This document shows, piece by piece, positions 1-13,439 of a stretch of 64,000 bases of DNA. The stretch spans positions 5,394,001-5,458,000 of the forward strand of contig CM082590.2 in NCBI GenBank assembly GCA_040954595.2, written 5' to 3'. A program made the translations under genes and the position numbers. The notes under the pieces were generated by a model. That model was not told where the DNA came from, ran no database searches, and worked only from the letters and a program-made list of their open reading frames with translations. This DNA comes from Balanoglossus misakiensis (taxonomy: Eukaryota > Hemichordata). Positions within the stretch are counted from its first letter, which is position 1, and the number at the start of each line of letters is the position of its first letter.

Positions 1-3000
1 TCGAGCAGTGATGACTGTGTTCTAACCAGTACAACGGTAAATCCTGACACGTTAAGTAGCTTCATGACTGTGAGTATACACATATGTTCCACAGTAGATT
101 GCATCAGGGACACACTGCACTGTCTACAGGATCGCGCGTCAGAATAGTCAAGTATCTAGTATCTAGCCGTATTTTGTCCGCTTTGCTTCCAAAACTACGT
201 CTAACTTCAATCATGCCACTGGCCAAATAAAACCCCATACATTGTTTTGGAAGCAAGGCGGACAAAATACGGCTAGATACTAGACTAGTGTCTGCATGGC
301 CATGGAAAAAGTTCTCAGAAATTCGGTAGATTTTCTATTTTCTGAGAATTTCCATTTGCCAGCCAACATCATAATTTTATCATGTCAATTAAATTCAAAA
401 TATAAATTCCTACATACAAACTAATAATTGGCAAATTAGCTAACTTTAGTCTTATTACACTTACCGCCGAGTTCTGAATGACACGCCGTCAAAGCCACTG
501 GACGTCGACCTGCATACACGGTCAGAATAGTCGCTGTATGACAGAGCAGACAGCTTTAAAGGAACCGCATTGATAACAGCGTCACTTTGCATGGTTTATT
601 GCTGTCCACCACTGCCTTGCACAAATGGAATTCAACTGAAACCACTCGACGTCATTTATTGCAACTAGTGTTTACCTTTACACACACAAAAAACCCTGCT
701 GTAAACTATCAGCATATAAAGTTTAAGTCTAAAGTCTTTTTCTTCTCTATAAAATGCAAGTATGAATTTTACCAGCTATTTAGTAATGCAAATTGTCCAT
801 TATTTTGTGCGTATATGTGTTGGAATGTATTAGCGTAGCGGGGGGGGGGGGGGCATCTCTTAAATATTTCATACGGTTTAATCTATTGGCTTTATGCGAA
901 TATACTTTGACGGAAACCACTCAACACACTTAATATATAGCACAGGGTGTTTGTTTAGTCGGCAGAAAAACACTCCACCACAATCAAGTAACATATAAAC
1001 ATTTTTCAACCAGATCACGATAACGTCAGGAATTATCGTGAGCTACACGTCATACAGCTGTTTGGCAAAATATTGTCGCAACCATGGCCCCTTTAGAGAA
1101 CAGTTTCTGAGTTGGCAAACGTGGCCGTGGTTTATTTCGCATTTTTTTAAATTCTTCATCAGGCAATTCAAGCGCTGGCGAAACGCAACCAATCAGAGCG
1201 TGCGTCTCATAAATGTATCGGAATGCAAATTTTAACCGTTTGATATAACAATACAAAATCTGAGAAGGAAATGACAGAATATATTTGTATGAGGCCATTT
1301 GTGTGTGCGGGCCATTTTTAAGACTAAATTTAAAACAGTTATTAGAGCCCTTGACAAGTGGTTTTTCCCCCTGCCAAGCACCCTTCTTATCAAGCTTCAT
1401 TCAATATTACATGAGCAAAACAGTTCAGCATTTCACCTTGGTGTTTGCAAATTGTTCCTTCACCCATATACCAAACCACTGTTCTCCAAACATGCTGCTC
1501 ATCATCCTATACACACTGAGAGAGCACCAAGTGTCCTTGACGCTATTTTTTGATATAGCTGTTTTATAGATAATTTTACCATAGGAAAACTATAGCTTGA
1601 GGTGAGCAACAATGCTGACTGAAAACGTAGGATGGGAACACTTTTTTCACTCTTCATGCTTAAATTCAAAATATACAAGAAATATGTTGTTTGACGGGTC
1701 CCATACAAAATGTAGAGCGGAATATAAAGTAAGGGTACCTGGAGGAACGATAGTCGATATAATCTCTACCACGTTGTTTCATGAGTCACTGGACTGACCC
1801 ATCAGAAGACTAAACTGGCCAGTTTATTACTTTTTGCCTTTAAAACACATCAACAGTTTTCAAGATTAGAAATTCCGGTACGCATAGATATTAACACTTG
1901 TTGATGTGGTCAGTGGGGGAAACATTGTAAATTATGTATTTTGATTGTTTGCTGTAACCCAGATTACAGCAATTATTAATTAGCAGTCAGAATCTTTCAG
2001 CAAAACAAACTCTGGAAAAGAAGTTTGCTGCCAGGGTTTTAAATGAACCACCCTTAACTATAAAATTTCGCACAATGGGGGAATTGAAGAGGTTTATCAA
2101 TCTAGAATTTGTAAAATGAGACATATTTGAAGCCCCATGAGCTGCCAAATTCCACATTCACAATAAAAGACATAAAATCTTCTCCCTATACCCCTATTAC
2201 AATTTGCACCATCAAGGCACACTACTTGCATACCACAATAGTTGTGTACTCTTTGTCTGGAGGAAGATTAAACAGGCATGTCACCCATTTAATATATTAG
2301 TTGTTCAAATTGCAACATCCATCCACAATATGGCATCAACAAAATGTTTATGTATACCTATAAGTTTAATCTTATTTAGATGGACCAATCTAAAGTTGGA
2401 AAGTAAAAACCTAAAAATAATGCAAAAAGTGGCAGCTCTTGAGGATTTAAAGAAGGGCAATTGACACATGACCCACAACACACGCACTGATAAGAACAGC
2501 AGTGTAAGAACCGGGTTGGCAAACATTTTTGGGCAAACATTGACCAGTTGTCATAAAACTGCCGGTCAATTTTATTGCTCTTATCAACATAGAATGGCCT
2601 TCACCTGCATCTGATTACATGTTGGAGTCAGTGAGACTCCATGTGTACCAGTGTCCAGTGTGTAATTGTTATCAGCACCGCTCAACTGCATTCATACTTT
2701 TTAAATTAAAACTAAAACTTTGACTATTGTTCCTATTAGCCAACATCGATTGAATTGTTGTTCACATCAGCGCGTTCACACTCACTCATGTACTATGTAA
2801 AGAAGAGTAAATGACATCCCTGTCCACACAAGAACACTATAAAAGTCATAAGTTTGTCCTTCCATTCATGAGGTTTCTGTAACTATTGTTCTTGATATTC
2901 CGATGGTTTAGTTTGAAGTTTATTGACATGCTGTCTGTTGAGCTTTGTGTCTTAAAGATTAAATACTGTTTGTTCTACTGGCTTTACGCGTATAGACTTT

Positions 3001-3240
3001 GACGGAAACCACTCACCACACTTAATGTATAGCACAGGGTGTTTGTTTAGTCGGCAGAAAAACACTCCACCACAATCAAGTAGCTACAAACATTTTTCAA
3101 CCAGATCGCGATAAAGTCAGGAATTATCGTGAGCTACAGCTGTTTGGCAAAATATTGTCGCAACCATGGCCCCTTTAGAGCAACAGTTTCTGAGTTGCCA
3201 AACGAGGCCGTGGTTTATTTCGCATGTCTTTAAAGGTCCA
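1..3240. repeat. Alpha repeat block, copy 1
   Basis: This block matches 11245-15175 at nearly constant offset (about 11,255 bp, rising to about 11,945 bp after an insertion in the second copy). Its first 1.1 kb also matches 29205-30310 and 36085-37170. It contains one P module (about 467-860, ending in a run of about 14 G), two Q modules (about 890-1150 and 2985-3240, recognised by TTTGGCAAAATATTGTCGCA) and a CCAAT-bearing S module near 1187. Short ORFs up to 116 codons occur on both strands but are not preserved between copies, so I see no gene. Confidence 0.8.
157..282. repeat. Inverted repeat, 39-bp arms
   Basis: Arms at 157-195 and 244-282 are reverse complements with one mismatch, around a 48-bp spacer. 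The same structure recurs at 29362-29487. Other alpha and gamma blocks carry only the left arm (near 4475, 9075, 11400, 15185, 26970, 33900 and 36225), so the right arm marks a sub-lineage of the repeat. Confidence 0.85.
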
Positions 3241-4204
3241 ATGCCATGCCCTATACAACCACGCGTAAAATCACTATTTGGGTCTTGAAGTTTACGTATG
3301 TTACTATCTTGCAATGCGTTTTGCCCTCTGTGCTTAGATAACAAGCAAGTAAAAGTGGCGGGTGGGCGTGTACCCCTAACCCAACTCAGTCGAGTTTCTT
3401 CGGCTTTTCGAAGTTCAGTCGAAGGCTTATCTTGATGTGGACAAATAGTCTTTCACACCTTCGTAAATCCTCTGCCTGTAATGTGAGGCAAGGGCTTCTT
3501 TTGCTTTGAACACTGTTTATAGTCTTGTTCTCACTAAAAGTTTCGACACCAGTGCTATGCCAGTGTTTACCCTCTGCAAACACAGGGGATTAGCCCTCAG
3601 AATCTCTGTGCGTCCACACACTAAACTTTTGGCCACTGTTTTGAAATAAACACCGTCTAAATGGCCATGTTTAGCATCACGGCAACTAACAAAATTGAGG
3701 ACGTCGAGGACATTACAGCAACATGTTTCAGTTTCTATACCTGCATATGCGTTCTAGACGACTTGTTACAGCAACATGTTTCAGTTTCTATACCTGCATA
3801 TGCGTTCTAGACGACTTTGTGACAGTTTTGATAATGTTTAGAAGTAAATGAATGTTAATCCATAAATGGAAAATGCCTCAGCTTTTCGGTGATCAAGAGA
3901 ACCTTCTAAAAGTTGGTAGCAGACAGAAGTGTTGCAGACCTGGCAAACTGCGAATGGTTTGAAAACCACTCGCGTCCAGTGTGATTGACTTCACAATGGA
4001 AACTGACCAAAGACAATGGGCTATACCTAATAAACATACCCAAAAGTCACTGCAGGGTGGCGCTTTTGAACGGTGTTTGTTTATCTTTGCGTTCTCACTG
4101 CATATTTGCGTCGGAGCGCTGGCCCAGCACTGGCCCTGACCCGCCACCCATCACCGTCGCAAATTAACACCGGCCCAACACCGGTGTAAAGCGTTCTCAC
4201 TTGT
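3241..4204. other. Single-copy spacer between two Q modules
   Basis: This stretch has no second copy in the window and separates the Q modules at 2985-3240 and 4205-4460. ORFs here stay below 85 codons on both strands and show no recognisable motif. The only structure I see is the 53-bp tandem duplication listed separately. It is most simply an insertion or the remaining unduplicated sequence. Confidence 0.5.
3713..3818. repeat. 53-bp direct tandem duplication
   Basis: Two adjacent copies of a 53-bp unit beginning TTACAGCAACATG are essentially identical over their length, which points to a recent slippage or duplication event. Confidence 0.85.
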
Positions 4205-6180
4205 TTTTACGCGTATAGACTTTGACGGAAACCACTCAACACACTTAATATATAGCACAGAATGTTTGTTTAGTCGGCAGAAAAACACTCCACCACAATC
4301 AAGTAGCTACAAACATTTTTTAACCAGATCGCGATAAAGTCAGGAATTATCGTGAGCTACAGTTTATAACAGGTATTTGGCAAAATATTTTCGCAACCAT
4401 GGCCCCTTTAGAGCAACAGTTTTTGAGTTGCCAAAAGAGGCCATGGTTTATTTCGCATGTTTTAATTATACTAGTTAAGTATCTAGCCGTATTTTGTCCG
4501 TATTTTGCTTTCAAAATTATGTCTAGAGTCATGCATGCTACTACATGCCACTGGCCCAATAAAACCTGGGAATTGTGATGTAACTAGCGTCCCTCTGAAG
4601 TCAATCCCAGACTGTTTTTCCTAGGATTGGACAAATGATATACATGTGTGTAATTAAGGATGGGTAAAATAGTATATTGTATTTCAAAGGGTATATTTTT
4701 TAGAAAATTGGGCCAGGACTGGCATACATTGCAGGCCCAGTCAGACGAAATGGTGTCTACAGCACATTATATAGCTATGTCAGCCCAGCTGTCACATATA
4801 TTGTGATAGGCTGGCGCCATACCTGTGTCACTTTGAAGGAACTCATGTCGGGTCAGAGGTCATCATTCATTTACATTGCATGACTCCGGTCTGCCATGTT
4901 TATAGACGCATTATCAGAATGACTACAAAGTAACACAGGCATGTATTTCAACAGGTGTTTTATCTCAAGCTAGGACCTGCTGCTCATAAAAAGTTAGTTT
5001 ACAACAGATCAGCGAAAGAGGTTAAATACGTGTAACCAGAAAAATTGTAAATAAAATGTCGTCAGAGACCAGGACTTCTATGTTTTTTGTCACGCGTTGG
5101 ATAACCGCGCGTGTATTGAAAAAAAACATTAACTAGGTCGTAAGACGGATAAACGCCAACTTGATGTAGGTTAATTTAAGTTTACATATATAATATCCAT
5201 AAATGATAAGACCCACATTGACAAACAGTTTAAGACAGGTCTATCCAATTATTTTTATTTTCTTGTACTACTGTTGTCCTCCCTCAACGGCCTAACACGT
5301 GTAATGTAGATAAGCAATTTCTTGCAGTTATTATTGTCGTAGAGAATGGCAATCATCAACACCTTCATCTGACTTTATTTGGAGTCAGTGAGATTGGATG
5401 TGTACCAGTGTTAATTGTGTCATCTTTATCAGCACCGTTCATTCGCATTAATCCTTTTCGACAAGGATTTATTAAGACCAAGACCAGTATTCATAAAATT
5501 GTCAGCCAATATTGATTTTATTGCTGTTATCAGCACTCTCTCAGTGGTACGAAGTAAAGGAGTATGGGGGGATATTTGTGACATGACCACTATAAAATGT
5601 ATTCATAAATTTGACCTTTCAGCTATGATGTTTGGGACTATACGTACATCAAGAATTGTTGTTGTGGATATTCCGATCCGTGGAATCCGTTTTAAAATTA
5701 ATTGTCATACAAACAATCTATTCAGCTTGTAATCAGAAGAAATTTACTTTGGGTCTTAAAAATTAAATACATATATACTGTTTATTGATTTGGCTTTATG
5801 GCATACCGAAACCACTCAACACATTTTATAGCACAGAATGTTTTAGTTGGTAGAGAAATACTCCGCCATTCAAACACACAATCAAGCAGGATAGAAACAC
5901 TTCTCAACCAGATCGCGATAACGTCATGATTATCATGAGCTAGAATTCATACAGCTGTTTTGCATTCAACACATTGGCGTAAACTATTCCCCGCCCCCTT
6001 GTACAGTTTCTGCGTTGCCAGAAGAGACCATGTTTTATTTCTCATGTTTAGAATTAATCAATCATTCATCGGCCAGTTACAGAGTTGACGAAACGGAGCC
6101 AATCAGAATGTACGTCTCACAAATGTGTCCACATATAAATTAAACCGTTACTTGTCCAGTACTATTCTATTTCGACTATT
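4205..6180. repeat. Q module plus gamma repeat block, copy 1
   Basis: A Q module (4205-4460) runs into a gamma block that also occurs at 9075-11160, 15180-17090, 26965-29150 and 33895-36030. This copy lacks about 450 bp that the others have after the motif GGATGGGTAAA near 4665. It includes the conserved GGGTCAGAGGTCA motif at 4850-4862 and ends in a CCAAT-containing S module near 6100. No gene is supported. Confidence 0.8.
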
Positions 6181-6189
6181 CTATTTCTA

Positions 6190-8780
6190 TTAATTCACTT
6201 ACCGCCGAGTTCTGAATGACACGCCGTCAAAGCCGCTGGACGTCGACCTGCATACACGGTCAGAATAGTCGCTGAATGACAGAGCAGACTACTTTAAAGG
6301 AACCGCATTGATAACAGCGTCACTTTGCATGGTTTATTGCTATCCACCACTGCCTTGCACAAATGGAATTCAACTGAAACCACTCGACGTCATTTATTGC
6401 AACTAGTGTTTACCTTTACACACAAAAAACCCTGCTGTAAACTATCAGCATACAAAGTTTAACTCTAAAGTTTTTTCTTCTCTATAAAATGCAAATATGA
6501 GTTTTACCAGCTGTTTTGTAATGCAAAATTTCCATTCTTTTGTGCATATATGTGTTGGAATGTATTAGCGGGGGGGGCATCTCTTAAAGATTAAATACTG
6601 TTTAATCTATTGGCTTTATGCGTATAGACTTTGGTGGAAACCACTCAACACACTTAATATATAGCACAGGGTGTTTGTTTAGTCGGCAGAAAAACACTCC
6701 ACCACAATCAAGTAACACACAAACATTTTTCAACCAGATCACGAGAAAGTCAGGAATTATCGTGAGTAACAGGTCATACAGCTGTTTGGCAAAATATTGT
6801 CGTCACAATGGCCCCTTTAGAGCACCACGTCTTCATTTTAAAATCTCGAATAAATTCAAGAATCCTTGTTGCATCATTTCCAACTTCCACAAACAAACTA
6901 ATAATTGTAACATCAGCTGACTTCAGTCTTGAACTGAATACACTCAACATAGATTTTTGAATGACAGGCCGTCAACGCCACTGAACACCAACCTGCATAC
7001 ACGGTCAAAAAAACTCACTGAATGACAGAGCAAACAACTTTAAAGGAACCGCACTGATAACAACACCGCTTTGCATGCATGCATGGTTTATTGCTGTTCG
7101 CCACTGCCCCGCACAAATGGAATTCAACTGAAACCACTCGACGTCATTTATTGCTACTAGTGTTTACCTTTACACACACAAAATACTCCTGCTGTAAACT
7201 ATCAGCATACAAAGTTTAACTCTAAAGTTTTTTCTTCTCTATAAAATGCAAGTATGAGTTTTACCAGCTGTTTTGTAATGCAAAATTTCCATTCTTTTGT
7301 GCATATATGTGTTGGAATGTATTAGCGTAGCGGGGGGGGGGGCATCTCTTAAAGATTAAATACTGTTTAATCTATTGGCTTTATGCGTATAGACTTTGGC
7401 GGAAACCACTCAACACACTTAATATGTAGCACAGAATATTAGTCTGAAGAAAAACACTCCACCACAATCAAGTATCTACAAACATTTTTCAACCAGATCG
7501 TGATAAAGTCAGGAATTATCGTTAGCTACAGCTGTTTGGCAAAATATTGCCGCAACAATGGCCCCTTTAGAGCACTACATCTTCTTTTTATTTTAAAATC
7601 TCGAATAAATTCAAGAATCCTTGTGGCATCATTTCTATCTTCCACAAACAAACTCATAATTGTAACATTAGCTGACTTCAGTCTTGAACTGAATACACTC
7701 AACATAGATTTCTGAATGGCACGCCGTCAAAACCACTGGACGTCGACCTGCATACACGGTCAGAAAACTCGCTGAATGACAGAGCAGAAAACTTTAAAGG
7801 AACCGCATTGATAACAGCGTCACTTTGCATGGTTTATTGCTGTCCACCACTGCCTTGCACACATGGATTTCAACTGAAACCACTCGACGTCATTTATTGC
7901 AACTAGTGTTTACCTTTACACACACAAAATACCCCTGCTGTAAACTATCAGCATAAAGTTTGTCTAAATTTACAGTCAGTCAGGAATTATCGTGAGCTAC
8001 AGGTCATACAGCTGTTTGGCAAAATATTGTCGCAACAATGGCCCCTTTAGAGCACTACATCTTCATTTTAAAATCTCGAATAAATTCAAGAATCCTTGTT
8101 GCAACTCCCACAAACAAACTAATAATTGTAACATTAGGTGACTTTAATCTTGAACTGAATACATTCAACATAGAATTCTGAATGACACGCCGTCAACGCC
8201 ACTGGACACCGACCTGCATACACGGTCAGAAAACTCGCTGAATGACAGAGCAAACAACTTTGATAACAACGCCGCTTTGCAAGGTTTATTGCTGTCCACG
8301 CCTGCCTCGCACAGATGGAATTCAACCGAAACCACTCGACAACATTTATTGCAACTAGTGTTTACCTTTACAAACACAAAATACCCCAGCTGTAAACTAT
8401 AAGCATAAAAAGTTTAAGTCTAAAAATGTTCTTCTCTATAAAAAAGAAGTATGAATTTTATCAGCTCTCTTGTAATGCATATTGTTGATTATTTTGTACC
8501 TAATTATGTTGGAATGTATTAGCATAGCGGGGGGGGGGGGTCTTCCCTGGAATTTGGAGATATTACAAAAATGGGGACGATAAAATTCAGCACAAATGGG
8601 GGGGGGAGTGATGAGGCTCTCAAATCTAGAATTTGTGAGGTTAGACATGTCCGAAGAAAGGAAATTGACACAAGACCACAATACACGCACTGATAAGAAC
8701 AGCGGTATAAGACCTAACATTGACCAGTTGTCAAAAAATGTCGGTCAATTGTATTGCTCTTATCAATAGCAATTTACTTT
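6190..8780. repeat. Beta tandem array 1 (four units)
   Basis: The anchor ACGCCGTCAA or its variant recurs at 6221, 6966, 7721 and 8187, giving unit lengths of 745, 755 and 466 bp and then a final partial unit. A full unit is a P module, a G run, a Q module and a tail beginning near AAATCTCGAATAAATTCAAG. The shorter unit has lost the middle part. Related arrays lie at 29668-32010 and 36545-37690. Confidence 0.85.
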
Positions 8781-11240
8781 GGGTCGTAAAGATTAAATAC
8801 TGTTTGTTCTATTAGCTTTACGCGTACAGACTTTGACAGAAACCACTCCACACACACTATATATTGCACTAAGTGTTTGTTTAGTCGGCAGAAAAACACT
8901 CCACCACAATCAAGTAGCTACAAACATTGTTTTCAGCAAGATCGCGATAATCTCAGCTACAGGTCATACAGCTGTTTGGCAAAATATTGTCGCAACCATT
9001 GCTCCTTTGGAGCACAAGTTTCTGAGTTGCCAAACGAGGCCGTCGTTTATTTCGCATGTTTTTAATTATACTAGTTTAGTATCTAGCCGTATTTTGTCCG
9101 TATTTTGCTTTCAAAATTATGTCTAGAGTCATGCATGCTACTACATGCCACTGGCCCAATAAAACCTGGGAATTGTGATGTAACTAGCGTCCCTCTGAAG
9201 TCAATCCCAGACTGTTTTTCCTAGGATTGGACAAATGATATACATGTGTGTAATTAAGGATGGGTAAACTTTTTATTTGAAATTAGCCCCACCTTCACTA
9301 TAATCTAACGCCCAATCACCAGTGTTCACTTTATGTGATTGACTACAAGGGGGTGCTAGTTACATCACAACTCCTAGACTATTCCAGCGCTGGCGAAATG
9401 GAACCAATCAGAACGTGCGTCTCATAAGTGTATCGAAATGCAAATTTTAACCGTTACTTCGCCTTGCCGATTGGTATTATTTTTTTTCTACTGAAGATCG
9501 CTGTCCTGCGTGAGTGTTGCGTGATTGATGGTGATTGGCTGCTCTGTTTCGGCCTTGGTGTAAATAACAGTCGAGGAGTGACCGTGTATAAATGCATGTG
9601 CCCGTGCCCGCTTATTATCCGGAGACTTCAGTGGAGTCGCTAAGGTCTGACTGTCAAAAAGACACCGCTCGAACAAGTATGCAGTAAATCATGACATATT
9701 GAGTAGAATATTGTATTTCAAGGGGTATATTTTTTTAAATTGGGCCAGGACAGGCATACATTTCAGGCCCAGTCAGACGAAATTGTGTCTACAGCACATT
9801 ATATAGCTATGTCAGCCCAGCTGTCACATATATTGTGAAAGGCTGGCGCCATACCTGCGTCACCTTGAAGGAACTCATGTCGGGTCAGAGGTCATCATTC
9901 GTTTTTATTGCATGACTCCGGTCTGCCATGTTTATAGAATCACTGTCAGAATGACTACAAAGTAACACAGGCATGTATTTCAACAGGTGTTTTACCTCAA
10001 GCTAGGACCTGCTGCTCATAAAAAGTTAGTTTACAACAAATCAGCGAAAGAGGTAATACGTGTAACCAGAAAAATTGTAACTAAAATGTCGTCAGAGACC
10101 TGGCCTTCTCTGTTTTTTTTTGTCACACGTTGGATAACCGCGCGTGTATTGAAAAAAAATAACTGAAACATTAACTAGGTCGTAAGACGGATAAACGCCA
10201 ACTTGAAGAAGGTTTATTTAAGTTTACATATAATATCCATAAATCATAAGACCCACATTGACAAACAGTTTTAGACAGGTCAATCCTATTTTTGATTTCC
10301 ATCCCTGTACTACTGTTGTCCTCCCTCTTGTCGCTAACGAGTCAATCGGATTCAACGCCCTAACACGTGTAACGTAGATAAGCAATTGCTTGCAGTTATT
10401 ATTGTCATAGAGAATGGCCTTCATCAACACCTTCATCCGATTATATTTGGAGTCAGTGAGATTGCATGTGTACCAGTGTTAATTGTGTCATCTTTATCAG
10501 CACCGTTCATTCGCATTAATCCTTTTCGACTAGGATTTATTAAAACCAAGACCAGTATTCATAAAATTGACATGACCACTATAAAATGTATTCATAAATT
10601 TAACCTTTCAGCTATGATGTTTTGGACTATATGTACATCAAGAATTGTTGTTTTGGATATTCCGATCCGTGGAATCCGTTTTGAAATTAATTGCCATATA
10701 AACAATCTATTCAGCTTGTAATAAAATTAAATTATATTTGGGTCTTAAAGATTAAATACATATATACTGTTTATTTTTTTGGCTTTATGGCATACCGAAA
10801 CCACTCAACACATTTTATAGCACAGAATGTTTTAGTTGGTGGAGAAATAATCCGCCATTCAAGCACACAATCAAGCAGGATAGAAACACTTCTCAACCAG
10901 ATCGCGATAAAGTCAGGATTATCATGAGCTAGAATTCATACAGCTGTTTTGCATTCAACACATAGACGTAAACTATCCCCCCCCCATTGTTCAGTTTCTG
11001 CGTTGCCAGAAGAGACCATATTTTATTTCACATATTTAGAATTAATCAATTATTCATCGGCCAGTTACAGAGTTGATGAAACGCAACCAATCAGAATGTA
11101 CGTCTCACAAATGTGTTCACATATAAATTAAACCGTTACTTGTCCAGTACTATTCTATTTCGACTGCAGATCGCTGTCTTACGTGAATGTTGCATGATTG
11201 ATTTGGGGTTTTGTGCTACTCCGTTTCGGCTTTCTTGATA
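8781..11240. repeat. Q module plus gamma repeat block, copy 2
   Basis: A Q module (8818-9070) is followed by a full gamma block, with the small inverted-repeat element at 9169-9374, a CCAAT S module near 9401, the GGGTCAGAGGTCA motif at 9882-9894 and a diverged Q module at 10795-11050. The block runs directly into the next alpha block at about 11245, the same order seen at 29.2 and 36.1 kb. Confidence 0.8.
9169..9374. mobile_element. MITE-like 206-bp element inside gamma
   Basis: The ends are inverted over about 38 bp: the left end reads GGAATTGTGATGTAACTAGC and the right end is its near reverse complement. Paralogues sit in the same place in the gamma copies near 15265-15470, 27064-27273 and 33982-34187, so insertion preceded duplication of the block. 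No empty site exists in the window, so the target duplication cannot be read. Confidence 0.55.
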
Positions 11241-13439
11241 AGCTCAGTCGAGCAGTGATGACAGTGCTCGAAGAAGTACAACGGTAAATCCTGACACGTT
11301 AAGTAGATTCATGAGTGTGAGTACACATATGTTCCACAGTAGATTGCATCGAGGACACACTGTTCTGTCTACAGAATCGCGTGTCAGAATAGTCAAGTAT
11401 CTAGTATCTAGCCGTATTTTGTCCGCTTTGCTTCCAAAACTACGTACGTCTAACCACTTTGCAAAGTAAACACAAAGTGTCGCAATGCAATGTGAACTGC
11501 AATGTGAAGCAAATACGTCCACAGATTACAATGATCATTCATGGCAATACTGTTTTAGATGTTCAGGATATTAACTGAGAATTTACTTTTGCCAGCCAAC
11601 ATCATCTTTTTATAATGTCAATTAAATTCAAGAAGACTCGTGGCATCATTTCAAAATATTAATTCCTACATACAAACTAATAATTGGCAAATTAGCTAAC
11701 TTTAGTCTTATTACACTTCCCGCCGAGTTCTGAATGACACGCCGTCAAAGCCACTGGACGTCGACCTGCATACACGATCAGAATAGTCGCTGTATGACAG
11801 AGCAGACAACTTTAAAGGAACCGCATTGATAACAGCGTCACTTTGCATGGTTTATTGCTGTCCACCACTGCCTTGCACAAATGGAATTCAACTGAAACCA
11901 CTCGACGTCATTTATTGCAACTAGTGTTTACCTTTACACACAAAAAAAACCCTGCTGTAAACTATCAGCACATAAAGTTTAAGTCTAAAGTCTTTTTCTT
12001 CTCTATAAAATGCAAGTATGAATTTTACCAGCTATTTAGTAATGCAAATTGTCCATTATTTTGTGCGTATATGTGTTGGAATGTATTAGCGTAGCGGGGG
12101 GGGGGGGGCATCTCTTAAATATTTAATACGGTTTAATCTATTGGCTTTATGCGTATAGACTTTGACGGAAACCACTCAACACACTTAATATATAGCACAG
12201 GGTGTTTGTTTAGTCGGCAGAAAAACACTCCACCACAATCGAGTAACATATAAACATTTTTCAACCAGATCACGATAAAGTCAGGAATTATCGTGAGCTA
12301 CAGTTTATAACAGGTATTTGGCAAAATATTGTCGCAACCATGGCCCCTTTAGAGAACAGTTTCTGAGTTGGCAAAAGAGGCCGTGGTTTATTTCGCATTT
12401 TTTTTTATTCTTCATCGGGCAATTCAAGCGCTGGCGAAACGCAACCAATCAGAGCGTGCGTCTCATAAATGTATCGAAATGCAAATTTTAACCGTTTGAT
12501 ATAACAATACAAAATCTGAAAGGGAAATGACAGAATATATTTGTATGAGGCCATTAGTGTGTGCGGGCCATTTTTAAGACTAAATTTAAAACAGTTATTA
12601 GAGCCCTTGACAAGAGATTTTTCCCCCTGCCAAGCACCCACCTTATCAAGCTGCATTCAATATTACATGAGCAAAACAGTTCAGCATTTCACCTCGGTGT
12701 TTGAAAATTGTTCCTTTCACCCATATACCAAACCACTGTTCTCCAAACATGCTGCTCATCATCCACTACACACTGAGAGAGCACCAAGTGTCCTTGACGC
12801 TATTTTTTGATATAGTTGTTTTATAGATAATTTTACCATAGGAAAACTATACCTTGAGGTGAGCAACAATGCTGACTGAAAACGTAGGATGGGAACACTT
12901 TTTTCACTCATCATGCTTAAATTCAAAATATACAAGAAATATGTGGTTTGACGGGTCGCATACAAAATGTAGAGCGGAATAAAAAGTAAGGGTAACTGGA
13001 GGAACGATAGGCAATATAATCTCTACCACGTTGTTTCATGAGTCACTGGACTGACTCATCAGGAGACTAAACTGGCCAGTTTATTACTTTTTGCCTTTAA
13101 AATACATCAACAGTTTTCAAGATTAGAAATTCCGGTACTCATAGATATTAACACTTGTTGATGTGGTCAGTGGGGGAAACATTATAAATTATGTATTTTG
13201 ATGGTTTGCTGTAACCCAGGTTACAACAATTATTAATCAGCGGTCAGAATCTTTCAGCACAAAAATCTCTGGAAAAGAAGTTTGCTACCAGGGTGGAAAG
13301 AAATTAAAAGTTCCACCCTTAACTATAAAATTCCGCACAATGGGGGAATTGAAGAGGCTTATCAATCTAGAATTTGTAAAGTGAGACATATTTGAAGCCC
13401 CATGAGCTGCCAAATTCCACATTATTTCTCACAATAAAA

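Noticed and set aside
587-838. 83-codon ORF beginning MHGLLLSTTALHK, repeated at 11843-12094 and 29792-30037
   Set aside because: It recurs because the P module is duplicated. In the other P modules the frame is broken or absent, and synonymous changes do not predominate, so it is not a conserved gene.
6190-8780. CRISPR-like regular repeats
   Set aside because: The units are 450-760 bp long tandem blocks in a eukaryotic setting, not short repeats with unique spacers.
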